Positions 13,271 through 13,347 of a stretch of DNA of 13,347 nt are shown one piece after another; positions within the stretch are counted from its first letter, which is position 1; each line of letters opens with the position of its first letter. A model generated the notes under the pieces. It was not told where the DNA came from. It ran no database searches and worked only from the letters and a program-made list of their open reading frames with translations. Where the stretch lies: positions 1 to 13,347 of the forward strand of contig CAZKAD010000025.1 in NCBI GenBank assembly GCA_964550845.1, in the 5' to 3' direction. This DNA is from CAYTKU01 sp964550845 (GTDB lineage: Bacteria; Patescibacteriota; Patescibacteriia; Magasanikbacterales; UBA922). A program made the position numbers and the translations under genes.

Positions 13271-13347
13271 CAACAGGTTGGGACCTTGACTTCTTCTTCT
13301 TCTTTTGGTACAAAAGTTTTGCTCTTCCAGAATGGATCTGGGAAGCA
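13270..13347 (-). CDS. Possible 3' end of a convergent minus-strand gene (partial)
   Basis: Reading leftward from the window edge, one minus-strand frame stays open for 25 codons and stops at TGA (13272-13270), nine bases before the shared terminator. The peptide contains PDPFWKSKTFVPK, a run of four Glu and a C-terminal Cys. I recognise no family. The other two minus frames are also open at the edge but run into the terminator hairpin, so this frame fits best. The evidence is only position and composition over a very short stretch. Confidence 0.35.
   Translation of the reverse strand, partial: CFPDPFWKSKTFVPKEEEEVKVPTC

Noticed and set aside
13284..13305. Short TTC/GAA repeat near the right end
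   Set aside because: Only a few units; it can be explained as a run of Glu codons in the possible convergent gene.

Overview
The window is an AT-rich, gene-dense bacterial chromosome segment. It carries nine complete minus-strand genes, one long plus-strand gene at the right end, and possibly the cut 3' end of a further minus-strand gene. Several traits suggest a candidate phyla radiation (Patescibacteria) bacterium: compact spacing, a SecD with parvulin sequence inserted in its periplasmic domain, a SecA with a helicase-domain insertion and no C-terminal zinc motif, a lone protein resembling the front half of VirB4/HerA-type ATPases, and no recognisable Shine-Dalgarno sequence before any start. 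All ORFs fit the standard code. SecA ends at a TGA at its natural length, which argues against the TGA=Gly code of Gracilibacteria/Absconditabacteria. The lineage call is inference from family features, not from a marker-gene tree.

Layout, left to right. A plus-strand terminator from an upstream gene and a minus-strand terminator (1-75) flank a membrane-anchored DsbA-like thiol oxidoreductase (86-853). A tRNA-dihydrouridine synthase follows (926-1891). Next is a two-gene unit, read right to left, of a 58-residue double-spanning membrane protein and a 469-residue membrane-anchored protein (1981-3576). The secD-secF operon (3676-6664) has a strong TTGACC-17-TAAGAT promoter. secA (6754-9594) is preceded by hpf (9692-10066), an order also known from Firmicutes. 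An imperfect palindromic repeat (10128-10203) separates hpf from murB (10211-11149). Divergent from murB is a 671-residue ATP-grasp plus NlpC/P60-like fusion (11200-13215), closed by a terminator.

Two functional themes stand out. The first is export and folding of secreted proteins: SecA drives translocation, SecDF pulls on the extracytoplasmic side, the parvulin inserted into SecD could isomerise or hold prolines on emerging chains, and the DsbA-like protein could form disulfides. The second is the cell wall: MurB makes UDP-MurNAc, and the divergent fusion joins a predicted peptide-ligase fold to a predicted papain-like amidase. It has no signal peptide, so it probably works in the cytoplasm.

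The most novel-looking items are the SecD-parvulin architecture, which contains an internal duplication with one degenerate copy, and the ATP-grasp/NlpC-P60 fusion beside murB. No tRNA, rRNA, CRISPR array, insertion sequence or phage gene was seen. The longest stretch without a gene is about 144 bases.
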